This document shows, one piece after another, positions 1 to 8,630 of a stretch of 64,000 nucleotides of DNA; position 1 is the stretch's first letter, and every line of letters starts with the position of its first letter. The notes under the pieces were generated by a model. The model saw nothing but the letters and a program-made list of their open reading frames with translations. It was not told the DNA's origin and did not search any database. The position numbers and the translations under genes are program-made. This DNA comes from ZC4RG35 sp041747855 (GTDB lineage: Bacteria; Actinomycetota; Acidimicrobiia; Spongiisociales; ZC4RG35). Location: NCBI GenBank assembly GCA_041747855.1, contig JBGTEJ010000050.1:49089-113088 (forward strand), written 5' to 3'.

Positions 1-2
1 CC

Positions 3-428
3 GAGATGGAGGATGCGCTCCGGGCGGCTCAGATATGGCCGCTGGTCGAGCAGCTCGCCGACGGATTGGACACCGTCGTCGGGGATCACGGCTATCGACT
101 CTCGGGCGGCGAGAAGCAGCGTTTGGCGATCGCCCGGCTACTTCTCAAGGATCCCCGGATCGTGGTCCTCGACGAGGCCACAGCGCATCTCGATTCAGAG
201 TCCGAGTCGTTGGTGCAACGGGCGTTGGCCACTGCTTTGGATGGTCGAACCTCGATAGTGATCGCCCACCGGCTCTCGACGGTCCGACGGGCTGACCAGA
301 TACTGGTGATAGACGATGGCTCGATCGTGGAGCGTGGGACGCATGACGAACTCATCCAAAGCGGAGGTCTTTACGCCGAACTCTCCCGGACCCAACTGAT
401 CGATGAGGACGAGGCGAAAGCAAGCTGA
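3..428 (+). CDS. ABC exporter ATP-binding domain, C-terminal part
   Basis: The last 141 residues of an ABC transporter nucleotide-binding domain; the start lies left of the window. Seen: the ABC signature LSGGEKQR, a Walker B plus D-loop LDEATAHLD, and the switch histidine in IAHRLSTV, in the usual order. The Walker A motif and any membrane domain are upstream. The IAHRLSTV style and the short tail after it are typical of fused membrane-ATPase half-transporters of the MsbA/MdlB type, so a multidrug or lipid exporter is likely; the substrate cannot be told. The gene ends 23 bp from the convergent YdcZ-like gene. Confidence 0.9.
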   Translation, partial: EMEDALRAAQIWPLVEQLADGLDTVVGDHGYRLSGGEKQRLAIARLLLKDPRIVVLDEATAHLDSESESLVQRALATALDGRTSIVIAHRLSTVRRADQILVIDDGSIVERGTHDELIQSGGLYAELSRTQLIDEDEAKAS

Positions 429-450
429 CGCCCGATGGGCGCCTACCGGG

Positions 451-897
451 TCACACCGCGTTGCTCCCACCAACAACCAGCCATGTGCCCAGGATGACGA
501 GCGCCATACCGGCCAGTCTTCTGGGGTCGATCTGGTGGGCGTTCGAGAACCACCCGAAATGATCGATCACCGCGCCAAAGATGAGGGTGGCGCCAGTGAA
601 GAGGGTTATACCCGCCCCTAGACCCAGACGGGAGACGGTGATACCGAGTGTGGCCACGATCATCAGTCCCATCAGGCCGGCGGTGAAAGCCCACCAGGGG
701 ATCTCCCGCATGTCGGCCCAACGTCCTCCACCGAAGGCGAGCATCAACAGCCCGATTGCCATGCCCCCACCACCGTAGGTGATGAAGGTTGAGGCAAGGG
801 TCCCCGCCTTGCCCTCCATGATGCCCAGGAACTGAGATTGGAGAGCACCGGCGAGACCACCGGCCACACCCGCCAGGACAACAAACCATATAGCCAT
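451..897 (-). CDS. YdcZ-type (DUF606) DMT superfamily membrane protein
   Basis: A 148-residue hydrophobic protein with about five membrane helices. Glycine-rich segments such as GGVAGGLAGALQSQF and GGGGMAIGLLMLAFGG, and the order of helices, fit the DUF606/YdcZ family of small drug/metabolite-transporter-superfamily proteins, which are usually 140-150 residues. I start at ATG 897 because the longer frame (from 1035) adds 46 polar residues that overlap the 3' end of the next gene and contain a short tandem DNA repeat. The C-terminus is cytosolic-looking up to the last helix LAGMALVILGTWLVV. It is the last gene of the minus-strand run that begins with gpsA. Substrate unknown. Confidence 0.75.
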   Translation of the reverse strand: MAIWFVVLAGVAGGLAGALQSQFLGIMEGKAGTLASTFITYGGGGMAIGLLMLAFGGGRWADMREIPWWAFTAGLMGLMIVATLGITVSRLGLGAGITLFTGATLIFGAVIDHFGWFSNAHQIDPRRLAGMALVILGTWLVVGGSNAV

Positions 898-914
898 CGT
901 CCAATGTTGGTCGG

Positions 915-950
915 GTGGACCCTGACTTTGGTGGACCCTGACTTTGGTGG
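915..950. repeat. 16-bp tandem duplication between genes
   Basis: The unit gtggaccctgactttg occurs twice head to tail (915-930 and 931-946), followed by gtgg, the start of a third copy. It lies between the YhaN-like gene and the YdcZ-like gene. It looks like a recent slippage duplication and has no obvious hairpin. Confidence 0.9.
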
Positions 951-968
951 AGGTTGTCGGTTCCTGCT

Positions 969-3191
969 CTAGCTGACGACCCGATCGAGCTCCGTCAGGT
1001 TGTCGTTGGCGGCGTTGAATCGTGATCGAGCCCAATCGGCCACCCCGATGTCGTGGGTGAAGAGGACCACCTGGACTTCGCTGCTGAGAGTGTGGAGCGT
1101 ATCCAGCACGGCGTCACGCCGCTCGTGATCGAAACTGGCAACGACGTCGTCCAGGATCAGAGGGCAGCTCTCCCCGGGTGTCGTCAGATGACGGGCGAGG
1201 GCGAGGCGGAGCAGCAAGTAGACCTGCTCACGGGTCCCATGAGAGAGAAGATCGGCGCGGCGCCATGTGATCCCCGGCCCACGCACTTCGACCTGGAGTG
1301 ATTCCGGATCGACCTTGCACTCGGTGTACCTGCCACCGGTTATCGTGCCCAGCCAGGTCTCCACCGTGTCTCTGAGGACCGGGGCCAGACTCCTGTTGAC
1401 CTCCTCTTCGGCCGTCTCGAGGAATTCGATCGTCCTGGCCAGGACTGCGTCGAGTTCTCTGACCCTGGCGTGCTCCTGTCGGGCAGCCTCGAGGGCCTCT
1501 TCGGCCTCGGGGACCCCACGGAAGGTGCCGCTGAACTGACGCAGTTCTCCGTTCAGGGTGTGAATCTCGTCCCTGATGCTCTGTGAGCGCTCATGCAACT
1601 TCTCGAGGTCGTCCCCGGTAACGCCATTGGACCCGAACCGCTCTATCAGGTCCGGATGACACCCGGCCATCGCGGATTCCGCCTCGTTGCGGAGACGGTG
1701 CGCCTCGAGATCGATCTCGTCGAGGGTCTGGAGTCCGAGAAGGTTTTGGTATGTGTCCCACTCCACTTGGTGGAGGGCCAGCCGGTCGAGGCGCTTTCTC
1801 CGCTCTTTCTGCCAAGAGAACAGGGCCTCCGCCAGATGGTCGGTATCGGTTCCGGGTTGGCCGATCGCGGTAGCAGCTTCGGCTATGGCTGTGACTGCGA
1901 GCTGCTCGCGTTGGACGGCCTCTTCATGCACGACTTCGGCACTCTGTCGATCATCGATCAGGTGTTGGATGTGGTCTCGCTCGGTATGCAGACGGGACAG
2001 CTGGGCCTGGATGTCGGTCTGGCTTTGGGGTGTCGACCCGCTGAAGAACCATCCGGCGAGAAGTCCCGCGGCCAGTGCGAGGAGACCCCCACCGACGAAC
2101 GGCGGGTCGACCAGACCCAGGCCAACGCCCCCGATGGCCGCTGAGCCGAGGCCAGCGACCAGCAGGGCCCGGGTGCGCTGACGGCGAGGGGGCCCTGCTT
2201 CGTGCGCCACCACAAGCTGCTCTTCGACCCCTTTCAACCGGACCTCCAGCTCGGGTATCGACTCGCCTGCCAATGCCGGGACGCGGGGTCGGGTCTGCCA
2301 CTTCTGTAGGGCGGTTGCGATCTGATTGGAGAGGGTCTCTTCATCGGCGGAATGATGCGGCGGCCCCTCCCGGAACCTGGCGGCCAGCTCATTGACACGC
2401 TCCAGACGCGCCCATGCGTCAGCCGCCTGTTGGTCGGTGAGGATCGCCTTGGTAACCGCTTCCTCGGTGGTGAGCACGCTCAGTTCCTGGCTCAAACGCT
2501 CTATCCCGGCGAGACGCTCGAGATAGTCGTGCTGTGACCTTTCAGCTTCCTTCAGGTCGAGAGTGGCCCTCTCCAGCATGGCTGCGGTCGATCGGAGCGG
2601 CTTGGTCGGCGCCCGATCGCTCCCGACCACCTCACTGCGAAACTTGTCGATCAAGTCGAGGGCCGCTTTGGCGGTGGCGTCACCAGCAGTCGAGGCGGCC
2701 TTCTGGAGGTCTTGCTGCAGCGAGGTGGCGTCCTCGAGCACACCGAGCACCTGGGTCTGGCGGATACAGGCCGTGGAGAGGAAAGTGTTTCGATTGAGTC
2801 CCAACCATCGGGATCCATCGGGGGCCCCTTCGAAGAGGATCTCGTCGGAGTAGTCCCGCCCGGCCAGGTCGGCGTCTCTTGCCGAAGAGTCCACTCGGTT
2901 GGCGAGGTCGTGACTCAACTCCACACGACGACCATCGGCGAGGACGATCACCGAGCCAACCCGCCACGATTGTTCGTCGTCCCACGGGCGATGGCGCGCC
3001 GCGAATGCCTCGTTGAAGGCTGATCGACCGGCACCCCTTCTCAGACCGCACAGACCGGCGAACAACGCGGCATGCCAGGTCGACTTGCCCGACTCGTTGG
3101 GTCCGTAGATCACGTTCAGACCGGGGCGAAGATCGAGCGATCGGTCGCGGAATGGTCCGAAGTCATGGGCGAGGACCTTCTCGAAACGCAC
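969..3191 (-). CDS. yhaN: YhaN-like SMC/Rad50-type AAA ATPase
   Basis: A 740-residue ATPase of the SbcC/Rad50/YhaN type, expected to work with the nuclease encoded just upstream. The N-terminus has a Walker A GPNESGKST at about residues 30-38. The C-terminal lobe has SHGTREQVYLLLRLALA (the family's signature motif) and the Walker B CPLILDDVVASFD, followed by LFTHD. Between them are long charged, coiled-coil-like stretches. About residues 345-385 form two adjacent hydrophobic segments (ALLVAGLGSAAIGGVGLGL and GGGLLALAAGLLAGWFF), suggesting a membrane-anchored hairpin; soluble Rad50 has a zinc hook there instead. The start is GTG at 3191, sharing one base with the TAG stop of the nuclease gene (TAGTG), so translation is probably coupled. 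Function in DNA end processing is inferred from family and partner. Confidence 0.85.
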   Translation of the reverse strand: MRFEKVLAHDFGPFRDRSLDLRPGLNVIYGPNESGKSTWHAALFAGLCGLRRGAGRSAFNEAFAARHRPWDDEQSWRVGSVIVLADGRRVELSHDLANRVDSSARDADLAGRDYSDEILFEGAPDGSRWLGLNRNTFLSTACIRQTQVLGVLEDATSLQQDLQKAASTAGDATAKAALDLIDKFRSEVVGSDRAPTKPLRSTAAMLERATLDLKEAERSQHDYLERLAGIERLSQELSVLTTEEAVTKAILTDQQAADAWARLERVNELAARFREGPPHHSADEETLSNQIATALQKWQTRPRVPALAGESIPELEVRLKGVEEQLVVAHEAGPPRRQRTRALLVAGLGSAAIGGVGLGLVDPPFVGGGLLALAAGLLAGWFFSGSTPQSQTDIQAQLSRLHTERDHIQHLIDDRQSAEVVHEEAVQREQLAVTAIAEAATAIGQPGTDTDHLAEALFSWQKERRKRLDRLALHQVEWDTYQNLLGLQTLDEIDLEAHRLRNEAESAMAGCHPDLIERFGSNGVTGDDLEKLHERSQSIRDEIHTLNGELRQFSGTFRGVPEAEEALEAARQEHARVRELDAVLARTIEFLETAEEEVNRSLAPVLRDTVETWLGTITGGRYTECKVDPESLQVEVRGPGITWRRADLLSHGTREQVYLLLRLALARHLTTPGESCPLILDDVVASFDHERRDAVLDTLHTLSSEVQVVLFTHDIGVADWARSRFNAANDNLTELDRVVS

Positions 3192-4300
3192 TAGAGGACC
3201 TCCAGATCGGAGCGTCCATCGAGGGCGTGGAGACCGGTCACGAGCACACGTCGCTCCTCATCGGGCGTTAGGGCGGCGGCGAGCACGTCGTTGACGAACC
3301 GGCCCCTGACGGTGGGTTCGGCGCGCAACGTCTCGATGTCGTAGGTGGTGTGAATCTCGCCGAACTGGATGCGGTGGGCATCGAAGACCGTGTCGAGGAT
3401 GTCGCCGAGATCGGTGACTGCAAGTTCGACGTTCGGGTCGAGCTCTCCGATGACCGTCAGCCGGGCCAGACCGACCAGACCGGCAGTCATCAAAACCAGT
3501 TTGTCGCGAACTTGCTGCTGATTGGTGCATCCGGTGATCTCGAGACTCAAGTCATGGGCCGTGGTGACTGCCACCCGGTGACGCTCCCGGGTGATAGTCC
3601 CAGTGCTGTCGACGGTGACCACAACTGCACCACGCTCACCACGCTCACCGAACTCGAGCGGCTCCGGATTGCCCGGATAGGTGTGATGGGGGGCGTCCTT
3701 GGGACTGTGGTAGTGGCCCAGGAAGGCGTGGGTGAGACCGGCATCCCGGATCTGGTGCTCATCGAAGGGGGCATGTGGTTGTTTGACACCGTCGTCCTGT
3801 TCCGACCACCAGGTGCGATCGGACCCGTGGAAGAGTGCGATGTGGACACCTTCGCCGGCGGTCGAGAAGTCGTCGAGGAAGTTGGGAGTGTTGGCGGGGA
3901 CGCGATGCGCCGCACCCCACAATGTGATGCTTTGGTCGAGCGCCACTGGTTGCAGGGCCGGCTGATCGAAGACATGCACATTGTCGGGCCAGGTGGTGTG
4001 GGCATAGAGCGAGCCAGGACTGAAGTGGTCGTGATTTCCTGGTGCGATGAAAACCCTTGTGGACCCGAGCGAGGCGAAGGTGGCGCGGAGGAATTCGGCG
4101 GTGTCGGCGGTCACCCGCTCGTGTTCATAGAGGTCGCCACCACAGAACAGGGCATCGGCGCCAACTTCGCGGGTCAGATCGACGATACGAAGGAGAGTCT
4201 CACGAAGTGCTTGACGTCGACGACGGGCGACGTCGCCGGAGGCCCCGGCCCAGGCGAACTTGGAGTCGAGATGTAGGTCTGAGAAGTGGACGATCTTCAT
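3191..4300 (-). CDS. yhaO: YhaO-like DNA repair exonuclease (metallophosphoesterase)
   Basis: A 369-residue calcineurin-like phosphoesterase of the Mre11/SbcD/YhaO type. All metal-binding motifs are visible in order: FSDLHLD near the N-terminus, GGDLYEHE, GNHDHF, a later HGSD, and GHYHSP. These bind two metal ions, usually Mn, for nuclease activity. I chose ATG 4300, which gives MKIVHFSDLHLD, the normal N-terminus of the family; the longer frame adds 14 unlike residues. The C-terminal third after about residue 250 is a capping or DNA-contact region typical of the family. The stop overlaps the GTG of the YhaN-like ATPase, so the pair is almost certainly one complex, as in Bacillus YhaO/YhaN. 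Confidence 0.9.
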   Translation of the reverse strand: MKIVHFSDLHLDSKFAWAGASGDVARRRRQALRETLLRIVDLTREVGADALFCGGDLYEHERVTADTAEFLRATFASLGSTRVFIAPGNHDHFSPGSLYAHTTWPDNVHVFDQPALQPVALDQSITLWGAAHRVPANTPNFLDDFSTAGEGVHIALFHGSDRTWWSEQDDGVKQPHAPFDEHQIRDAGLTHAFLGHYHSPKDAPHHTYPGNPEPLEFGERGERGAVVVTVDSTGTITRERHRVAVTTAHDLSLEITGCTNQQQVRDKLVLMTAGLVGLARLTVIGELDPNVELAVTDLGDILDTVFDAHRIQFGEIHTTYDIETLRAEPTVRGRFVNDVLAAALTPDEERRVLVTGLHALDGRSDLEVL

Positions 4301-4348
4301 CGGTGGCCAACATACAGACGGGCAGGGACACATTTGCGCCAAAGGCTG

Positions 4349-5473
4349 TCAGCTGGACTCGTAACCCCTGATGGTCTCTTCCAGATAGTCGATGGCGTGG
4401 TCGTAGCCCTGACTGGCGTGAGCTGTCGTGTACGCCAGCACTCTCATCAGCCAGAGACGGAAGGCGAGGGCCTCCCATGCCGGGTCTCCAAGGCGGAAGT
4501 TCCTCAGAAGATGTTTCAGAGTCATCCCCCAGGTCGCCCCATTCATGAACCCGAAGTTCGGCCGCTCACGGTTCACCAGGACTTCAACGCCTACATCGGG
4601 AAGCTCCCTGGCAAGGTCGATCTCATCGGGAGTCCATCCGGTAGCGAGCAGTCTCGTGGTCCGGTCGCGGTCGTATCCGACGATTCGCTTCAGGTCGTCG
4701 GGGACCGGGCTCGGTGCGTCGGCATCGAGGTCGGGGCCCGGGTCGGGGAGTCCGGCCAACGAGGAGACCGCGTCCAGACACTCGACCACCATCGTCCTCA
4801 GCTCGTCGAGGGCGCCATAGAGGGCGTGACGCTTGCCTGACGCGACATGATGTTCATACAGGGGTCGGGCCGACATCGCAGTGGAATAGGTGAGCACAGT
4901 GTCGATTCCCCAGTCAGACCTCGCCGTGACCAGGGGGTCCTTCACCATCTCAACAACTGTTCGGTCACTCAACATCAGCTCCCCACCCAGGGGTTGCCCG
5001 ATTCGGGCCAGGGCACTTCCGGGGAAGAGCATGGCGAGGGCAGGGCGGGTGATCATCCAAGTGATCATGGCGTCGGTGGCGGCGCGGGGGAATCGATGTC
5101 GGACCACCTCATAGCCATCGTCCCCCTTCTGCTCCGCCCCATCGATCCAGCTGTGATCGAAGTTGGTGATGTCGGCGTCGTAGAAGTGGACCCGTTCAAA
5201 CCCGATTTCTCGTGCCTTCTTGAGCGCAGTGTTGATCGCGTCCCCTTTGCCTGATCTGAAAGTGCCGATCCGGTTCTGGGCAAAGACACTTACCGGCTTC
5301 CCATGAGTGGCGGAAATGGAGACTGCAATCGGCTCGACCGATCTCATCACCTGGTCTTCTTCGGCGGCCACCGCCCACACTTCGGAAACCCGTTCGTGAG
5401 CCGTGGCGATGGCCAGGTTGGCCGCGATTAGTGACGTTGGCTCAGATTTGAACGGGAATACGACAAGACTCAC
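4349..5473 (-). CDS. mgs: Mannosylglycerate synthase, single-step (GT78)
   Basis: A 374-residue glycosyltransferase that I recognise as the Rhodothermus marinus-type mannosylglycerate synthase, which transfers mannose from GDP-mannose to D-glycerate in one step to give the compatible solute mannosylglycerate. Landmarks line up over the full length: MSLVVFPFK with K9 and E11, an RSGKGDAINTAL segment, the metal-binding DAD at 99-101 in FYDADIT, TDAMITWMIT, QPLGGELM, RSDWGIDT around 186-192, GKRHALYG around 213-220 and DELRTMVVE. Start is GTG at 5473. It lies between an EamA permease and the YhaO/YhaN pair in a minus-strand run beginning with gpsA. GDP-mannose can come from the manC gene near 13.3 kb. 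No mpgS/mpgP-type two-step genes are in the window. The alignment is from memory, not a search. Confidence 0.88.
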   Translation of the reverse strand: MSLVVFPFKSEPTSLIAANLAIATAHERVSEVWAVAAEEDQVMRSVEPIAVSISATHGKPVSVFAQNRIGTFRSGKGDAINTALKKAREIGFERVHFYDADITNFDHSWIDGAEQKGDDGYEVVRHRFPRAATDAMITWMITRPALAMLFPGSALARIGQPLGGELMLSDRTVVEMVKDPLVTARSDWGIDTVLTYSTAMSARPLYEHHVASGKRHALYGALDELRTMVVECLDAVSSLAGLPDPGPDLDADAPSPVPDDLKRIVGYDRDRTTRLLATGWTPDEIDLARELPDVGVEVLVNRERPNFGFMNGATWGMTLKHLLRNFRLGDPAWEALAFRLWLMRVLAYTTAHASQGYDHAIDYLEETIRGYESS

Positions 5474-5493
5474 CGGTCAATGGTGGCACAGGT

Positions 5494-6399
5494 TCAGGCT
5501 TCCCGGCGTGAAGCCAGGAAAGCGCCGGCCAGGACCATGACCACACCGGCCAGGGACAGTGGTGCCACCAACTCGTCGCGGACGATCACCCCCAACACCA
5601 GGGCCACCACCGGAATCACATATGCCACGAAGGCCCCCCGAGTCGACCCGACCCTGCTGGCGAGCCTGCCGGCGAGGATGAACGCCAGACCCGTGCCTAA
5701 GAGCCCGACGGCCACGGTGGCGGTCAGAGATGGCCATGAGAACGACGATTCACCGAGGGCCAGCACGCCCAATGGGAAGGTGATGAGGGTGGCCACCCAT
5801 ATCATCCTGCCCATCACGGGAAGTGCTCCGTATTTCTGAAGGACGGGCACTGCGATGGTCACCGAGAGACCGTAGAAGGCCGAAGCGATCAATCCGAGTG
5901 CGATTCCGAGAGCGGCGTTCGAGCCGTCGTCAGCGGTCGGGGATGTGATCAGGGCCACACCGATGAACCCTACGACGATCCCCATGACCTGGACCTTGCC
6001 GGGGAGGCTCCGGAGCAGTACTGCGGTGATGATCGCGGCGAAAATGGGGACTGTCCCGTTGAGCATCCCGGCCACGCCGGAGTCGATCCACTGCTGGGCG
6101 ATCGGGAAGAGTGTGAACGGAAGGGCTGCCCAGGTGACCGACAGAGCAAAGATTCGTGGCCAGTCCTCCCGGTCGATCCTGGTCCTCTTGACCGCGGGCA
6201 GACAGGCGAAAAAGACCGATGCCGACGCGAGACGGAGGAAGGTCACGAGCCCCGGGCTGAAAGAGTCGAGTCCGATGGCCATCAGGAGAAAGGAAGAACC
6301 CCAGATCGAAGCGACGGCAATGAAGGTGAGCCAGTCCATCGGGGCGAACGAACCGACGTTGGTCCCTCTGGAAGTAGACAATATTCGGTTGGCTGTCAT
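5494..6399 (-). CDS. EamA/DMT-family permease
   Basis: A 301-residue inner membrane protein with about ten hydrophobic helices in two homologous halves. The first half begins with WLTFIAVASIWGSSFLLMAI, a segment typical of EamA (RhaT/YdcZ-like drug/metabolite) permeases, and the second half with ALGLIASAFYGLSVTIAVPV. The final helix is followed by the basic tail RREA. I use ATG 6399; ATG 6339 (MDWLTF) is possible because the 20 residues between are polar. The gene ends 20 bp before mgs and follows gpsA by 66 bp, so the three may be co-transcribed. The exported or imported substrate is unknown; amino acids or small metabolites are usual for the family. Confidence 0.85.
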   Translation of the reverse strand: MTANRILSTSRGTNVGSFAPMDWLTFIAVASIWGSSFLLMAIGLDSFSPGLVTFLRLASASVFFACLPAVKRTRIDREDWPRIFALSVTWAALPFTLFPIAQQWIDSGVAGMLNGTVPIFAAIITAVLLRSLPGKVQVMGIVVGFIGVALITSPTADDGSNAALGIALGLIASAFYGLSVTIAVPVLQKYGALPVMGRMIWVATLITFPLGVLALGESSFSWPSLTATVAVGLLGTGLAFILAGRLASRVGSTRGAFVAYVIPVVALVLGVIVRDELVAPLSLAGVVMVLAGAFLASRREA

Positions 6400-6465
6400 C
6401 GTTTGTTCTTGGTCGTCGTGGGGCACACGAGCAACCACGCCGACGCAAGGATTAGTCCGCGCTTT

Positions 6466-7464
6466 TCAGGTTTCAGATTTGGCTTGACGGGTCATCAGGC
6501 TCAGGACCGCGTCCTTCGGGTGAACACCTTCGTTCAACACCATCGATACATGCTCGGCGATGGGCATCTCGACACCAACTCGCTCGGCCAACCCGAGAAC
6601 TGATGTGGTGGTCTTCACCCCCTCGGCGACCATACGCATCTCGGAAATGATGTCTTCGAGACTCCTGCCTTTGGCGAGATGGAAGCCGACCTGATGGTTC
6701 CGGCTCCGTGGTGAAATGCATGTGGCAATGAGGTCTCCCATGCCAGCGAGACCGGCGAAGGTGGAAGGTCGGCCCCCGAGAGAGGTTCCGAGACGGGTCA
6801 GTTCGGCCAGTGCCCTGGTGATGAGGGTGGCCCTGGTGTTGTCCCCGAATCCGAGACCATCGGACATCCCTGCCGCGATGGCCATGACGTTCTTGAGCGC
6901 CCCACCCAGCTCGCAGCCGGTGACATCGTCGTTGGTGTACACCCGGAAAGTCGGCCCCATGAGGGCGGCTTGAACCGCCAGAGCCGCCCTGTTGTCGATC
7001 ATCGCCACCACCGATGCCGTTGGCTGACCGGCGGCGACCTCCGATGCGAGATTCGGGCCGGTGAGCACCCCCACGACCCCAGGGTTGTGGTCGGGGGACT
7101 CATCGAGGATCACACCCGTCATGGTTGCGAGTGTCTCCAACTCGATGCCCTTGGTGAGCGAGACCACCGCGGTGTCCCTCGCAATCAGGGGGGCCAACAG
7201 GGAGTAGACCTGACGAAATCCATGTGAAGGGACCGCGATGACCACAGCACTTGCCCCGTCGACGGCTTCCTCGAGGGACGACGTCGCACTCAGCCGGTCG
7301 GGGAGGGTTCGTCCAGGGAGATATTGGGAATTGGAACCGGTAGACCTGATCTCTGTGACCAACTCCGGCCGACGAGCCCACAGCGTGGTATCTGTCCGTT
7401 CGGCACACAACGCCGCCACCATGGTGCCCCACGACCCCGCACCGACGACCGCCACCTTCTCCAT
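6466..7464 (-). CDS. gpsA: Glycerol-3-phosphate dehydrogenase [NAD(P)+]
   Basis: A 332-residue enzyme that reduces dihydroxyacetone phosphate to sn-glycerol 3-phosphate for phospholipid synthesis. Seen: the N-terminal dinucleotide-binding VGAGSWGTMVA; the SLTKGIE segment; LTGPNLASEVA; the catalytic-lysine region GGALKNVMAIAAG; and the C-terminal GLAGMGDLIATC and SRNHQVG. ATG 7464 places MEKVAVVGAGSWGT at the start, matching the family. A TAGCGT box (7472-7477) lies 7 nt upstream of this ATG, so a leaderless message is likely. It is divergent from ychF (53 bp apart) and heads the minus-strand run toward mgs. Two glycerol-3-phosphate acyltransferase genes (plsB, plsY) lie near 42-45.6 kb. Confidence 0.95.
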   Translation of the reverse strand: MEKVAVVGAGSWGTMVAALCAERTDTTLWARRPELVTEIRSTGSNSQYLPGRTLPDRLSATSSLEEAVDGASAVVIAVPSHGFRQVYSLLAPLIARDTAVVSLTKGIELETLATMTGVILDESPDHNPGVVGVLTGPNLASEVAAGQPTASVVAMIDNRAALAVQAALMGPTFRVYTNDDVTGCELGGALKNVMAIAAGMSDGLGFGDNTRATLITRALAELTRLGTSLGGRPSTFAGLAGMGDLIATCISPRSRNHQVGFHLAKGRSLEDIISEMRMVAEGVKTTTSVLGLAERVGVEMPIAEHVSMVLNEGVHPKDAVLSLMTRQAKSET

Positions 7465-7517
7465 GGGCGAAACGCTAGCCCAAGGTAGAACGGCGGCATC
7501 CCTAACCTCGACCGATC

Positions 7518-8600
7518 GTGAGTCTCTCCATCGGTATTGTCGGGTTGCCCAATGTCGGCAAGTCCACACTGTTCAACGCCCTGACCAGTGCCGGGGCCCT
7601 TGCGGCCAACTATCCGTTCGCCACTATCGAGCCGAACGTCGGTGTGGTGCCCATCCCGGATGAGCGTCTGGCAGTACTCGCCGGTATGTTCGGGTCGCCT
7701 CGGGTGACCCCGGCCACGGTCCGGTTTGTCGACATCGCCGGACTGGTGCAGGGTGCCAGTCAGGGTGAAGGTTTGGGGAATCAGTTCCTGGGCAACATCC
7801 GTGACGTGAGTGCGATCTGCCACGTGGTCCGTGCTTTCGGGTCATCACAGGTGACCCATGTCGAGGAGTCGGTTGACCCCGAGCGTGACATCTCCATCGT
7901 CGAGACCGAATTGGCCCTAGCTGACCTGGACACAGTCGAGCGTCGTCTGGCACGACTCGAGAAGGAGGCCACGATCGACAAGACACTCCAAGCGCAGGTG
8001 TCCTTATACCGCGAGCTCAGGGACCTAGTGGCATCTGGTCGAATGGTGAGCTCCCGACCACCCCTGATGGCCCGGACCGACGAGTTCGCCGACCTCCATC
8101 TCTTGACCGCCAAGCCGATCATCTATGTGTTCAACGCCGATCAAGAGTTGCTCGACGACGAGGAGCGCATGACCCAGCTCAGAGATCTGGTGGCCCCCGC
8201 AGAGGCGTTGTTCCTCGACGGCCAGCTGGAAGCCGAGCTCGCCGGCATGACCCGGTCGGAGAGGGAAGAGTTGCTTCAAGAGTCGGGTATGGGGGAGCCC
8301 GGTCTCAGTCAGGTGGTTCGGAGTGCTTACCGCACATTGGGTCTGCAGAGTTACCTCACTACCGGGCCGAAAGAAACACGCGCCTGGACGATCAGGGCGG
8401 GTGCTACCGCTCCCGAGGCTGCTGGGGAGATCCACACGGACTTTCAGCGTGGCTTCATCGCCGCCGAGGTGGTCGACTTCGACCGTCTGGTAGCTGCGGG
8501 GTCGTGGAACGCGGCTCGGGCCGGGGGCCTGGTGCGGTCCGAGGGAAAGGGTTACGTGATGAAGCCCAACGACGTTGTCGAGTTCCGTTTCAACGTCTAG
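7518..8600 (+). CDS. ychF: Redox-regulated ATPase/GTPase YchF (Obg family)
   Basis: A 360-residue P-loop protein of the universal YchF/OLA1 family, which binds ribosomes and prefers ATP over GTP. Seen: G1 GLPNVGKST at residues 8-16, G3 DIAGLVQGAS, a coiled-coil helical domain after about residue 130, FNADQEL in the G4 position (not the NKxD of true GTPases, as expected for YchF), and a C-terminal TGS-type domain with TGPKETRAWTIRAGATAPEAAG and the invariant closing FRFNV. The start is GTG 7518, giving MSLSIGIVGLPNVGKST, the family's standard N-terminus. It is divergent from gpsA and is followed by the glycine riboswitch of gcvP. Confidence 0.95.
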   Translation: MSLSIGIVGLPNVGKSTLFNALTSAGALAANYPFATIEPNVGVVPIPDERLAVLAGMFGSPRVTPATVRFVDIAGLVQGASQGEGLGNQFLGNIRDVSAICHVVRAFGSSQVTHVEESVDPERDISIVETELALADLDTVERRLARLEKEATIDKTLQAQVSLYRELRDLVASGRMVSSRPPLMARTDEFADLHLLTAKPIIYVFNADQELLDDEERMTQLRDLVAPAEALFLDGQLEAELAGMTRSEREELLQESGMGEPGLSQVVRSAYRTLGLQSYLTTGPKETRAWTIRAGATAPEAAGEIHTDFQRGFIAAEVVDFDRLVAAGSWNAARAGGLVRSEGKGYVMKPNDVVEFRFNV

Positions 8601-8618
8601 CGGCTCCGCAGGTACAAT
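8590..8618 (+). promoter_or_regulatory. Possible promoter of the gcvP riboswitch transcript
   Basis: TACAAT at 8613-8618 is a good -10 box. The hexamer 17 bp upstream (8590-8595, ttcaac-like) is a poor -35. The predicted start near 8625 would put the glycine aptamer at the very 5' end of the mRNA. The assignment rests on the -10 alone. Confidence 0.4.
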
Positions 8619-8630
8619 CACCTTGCCATA

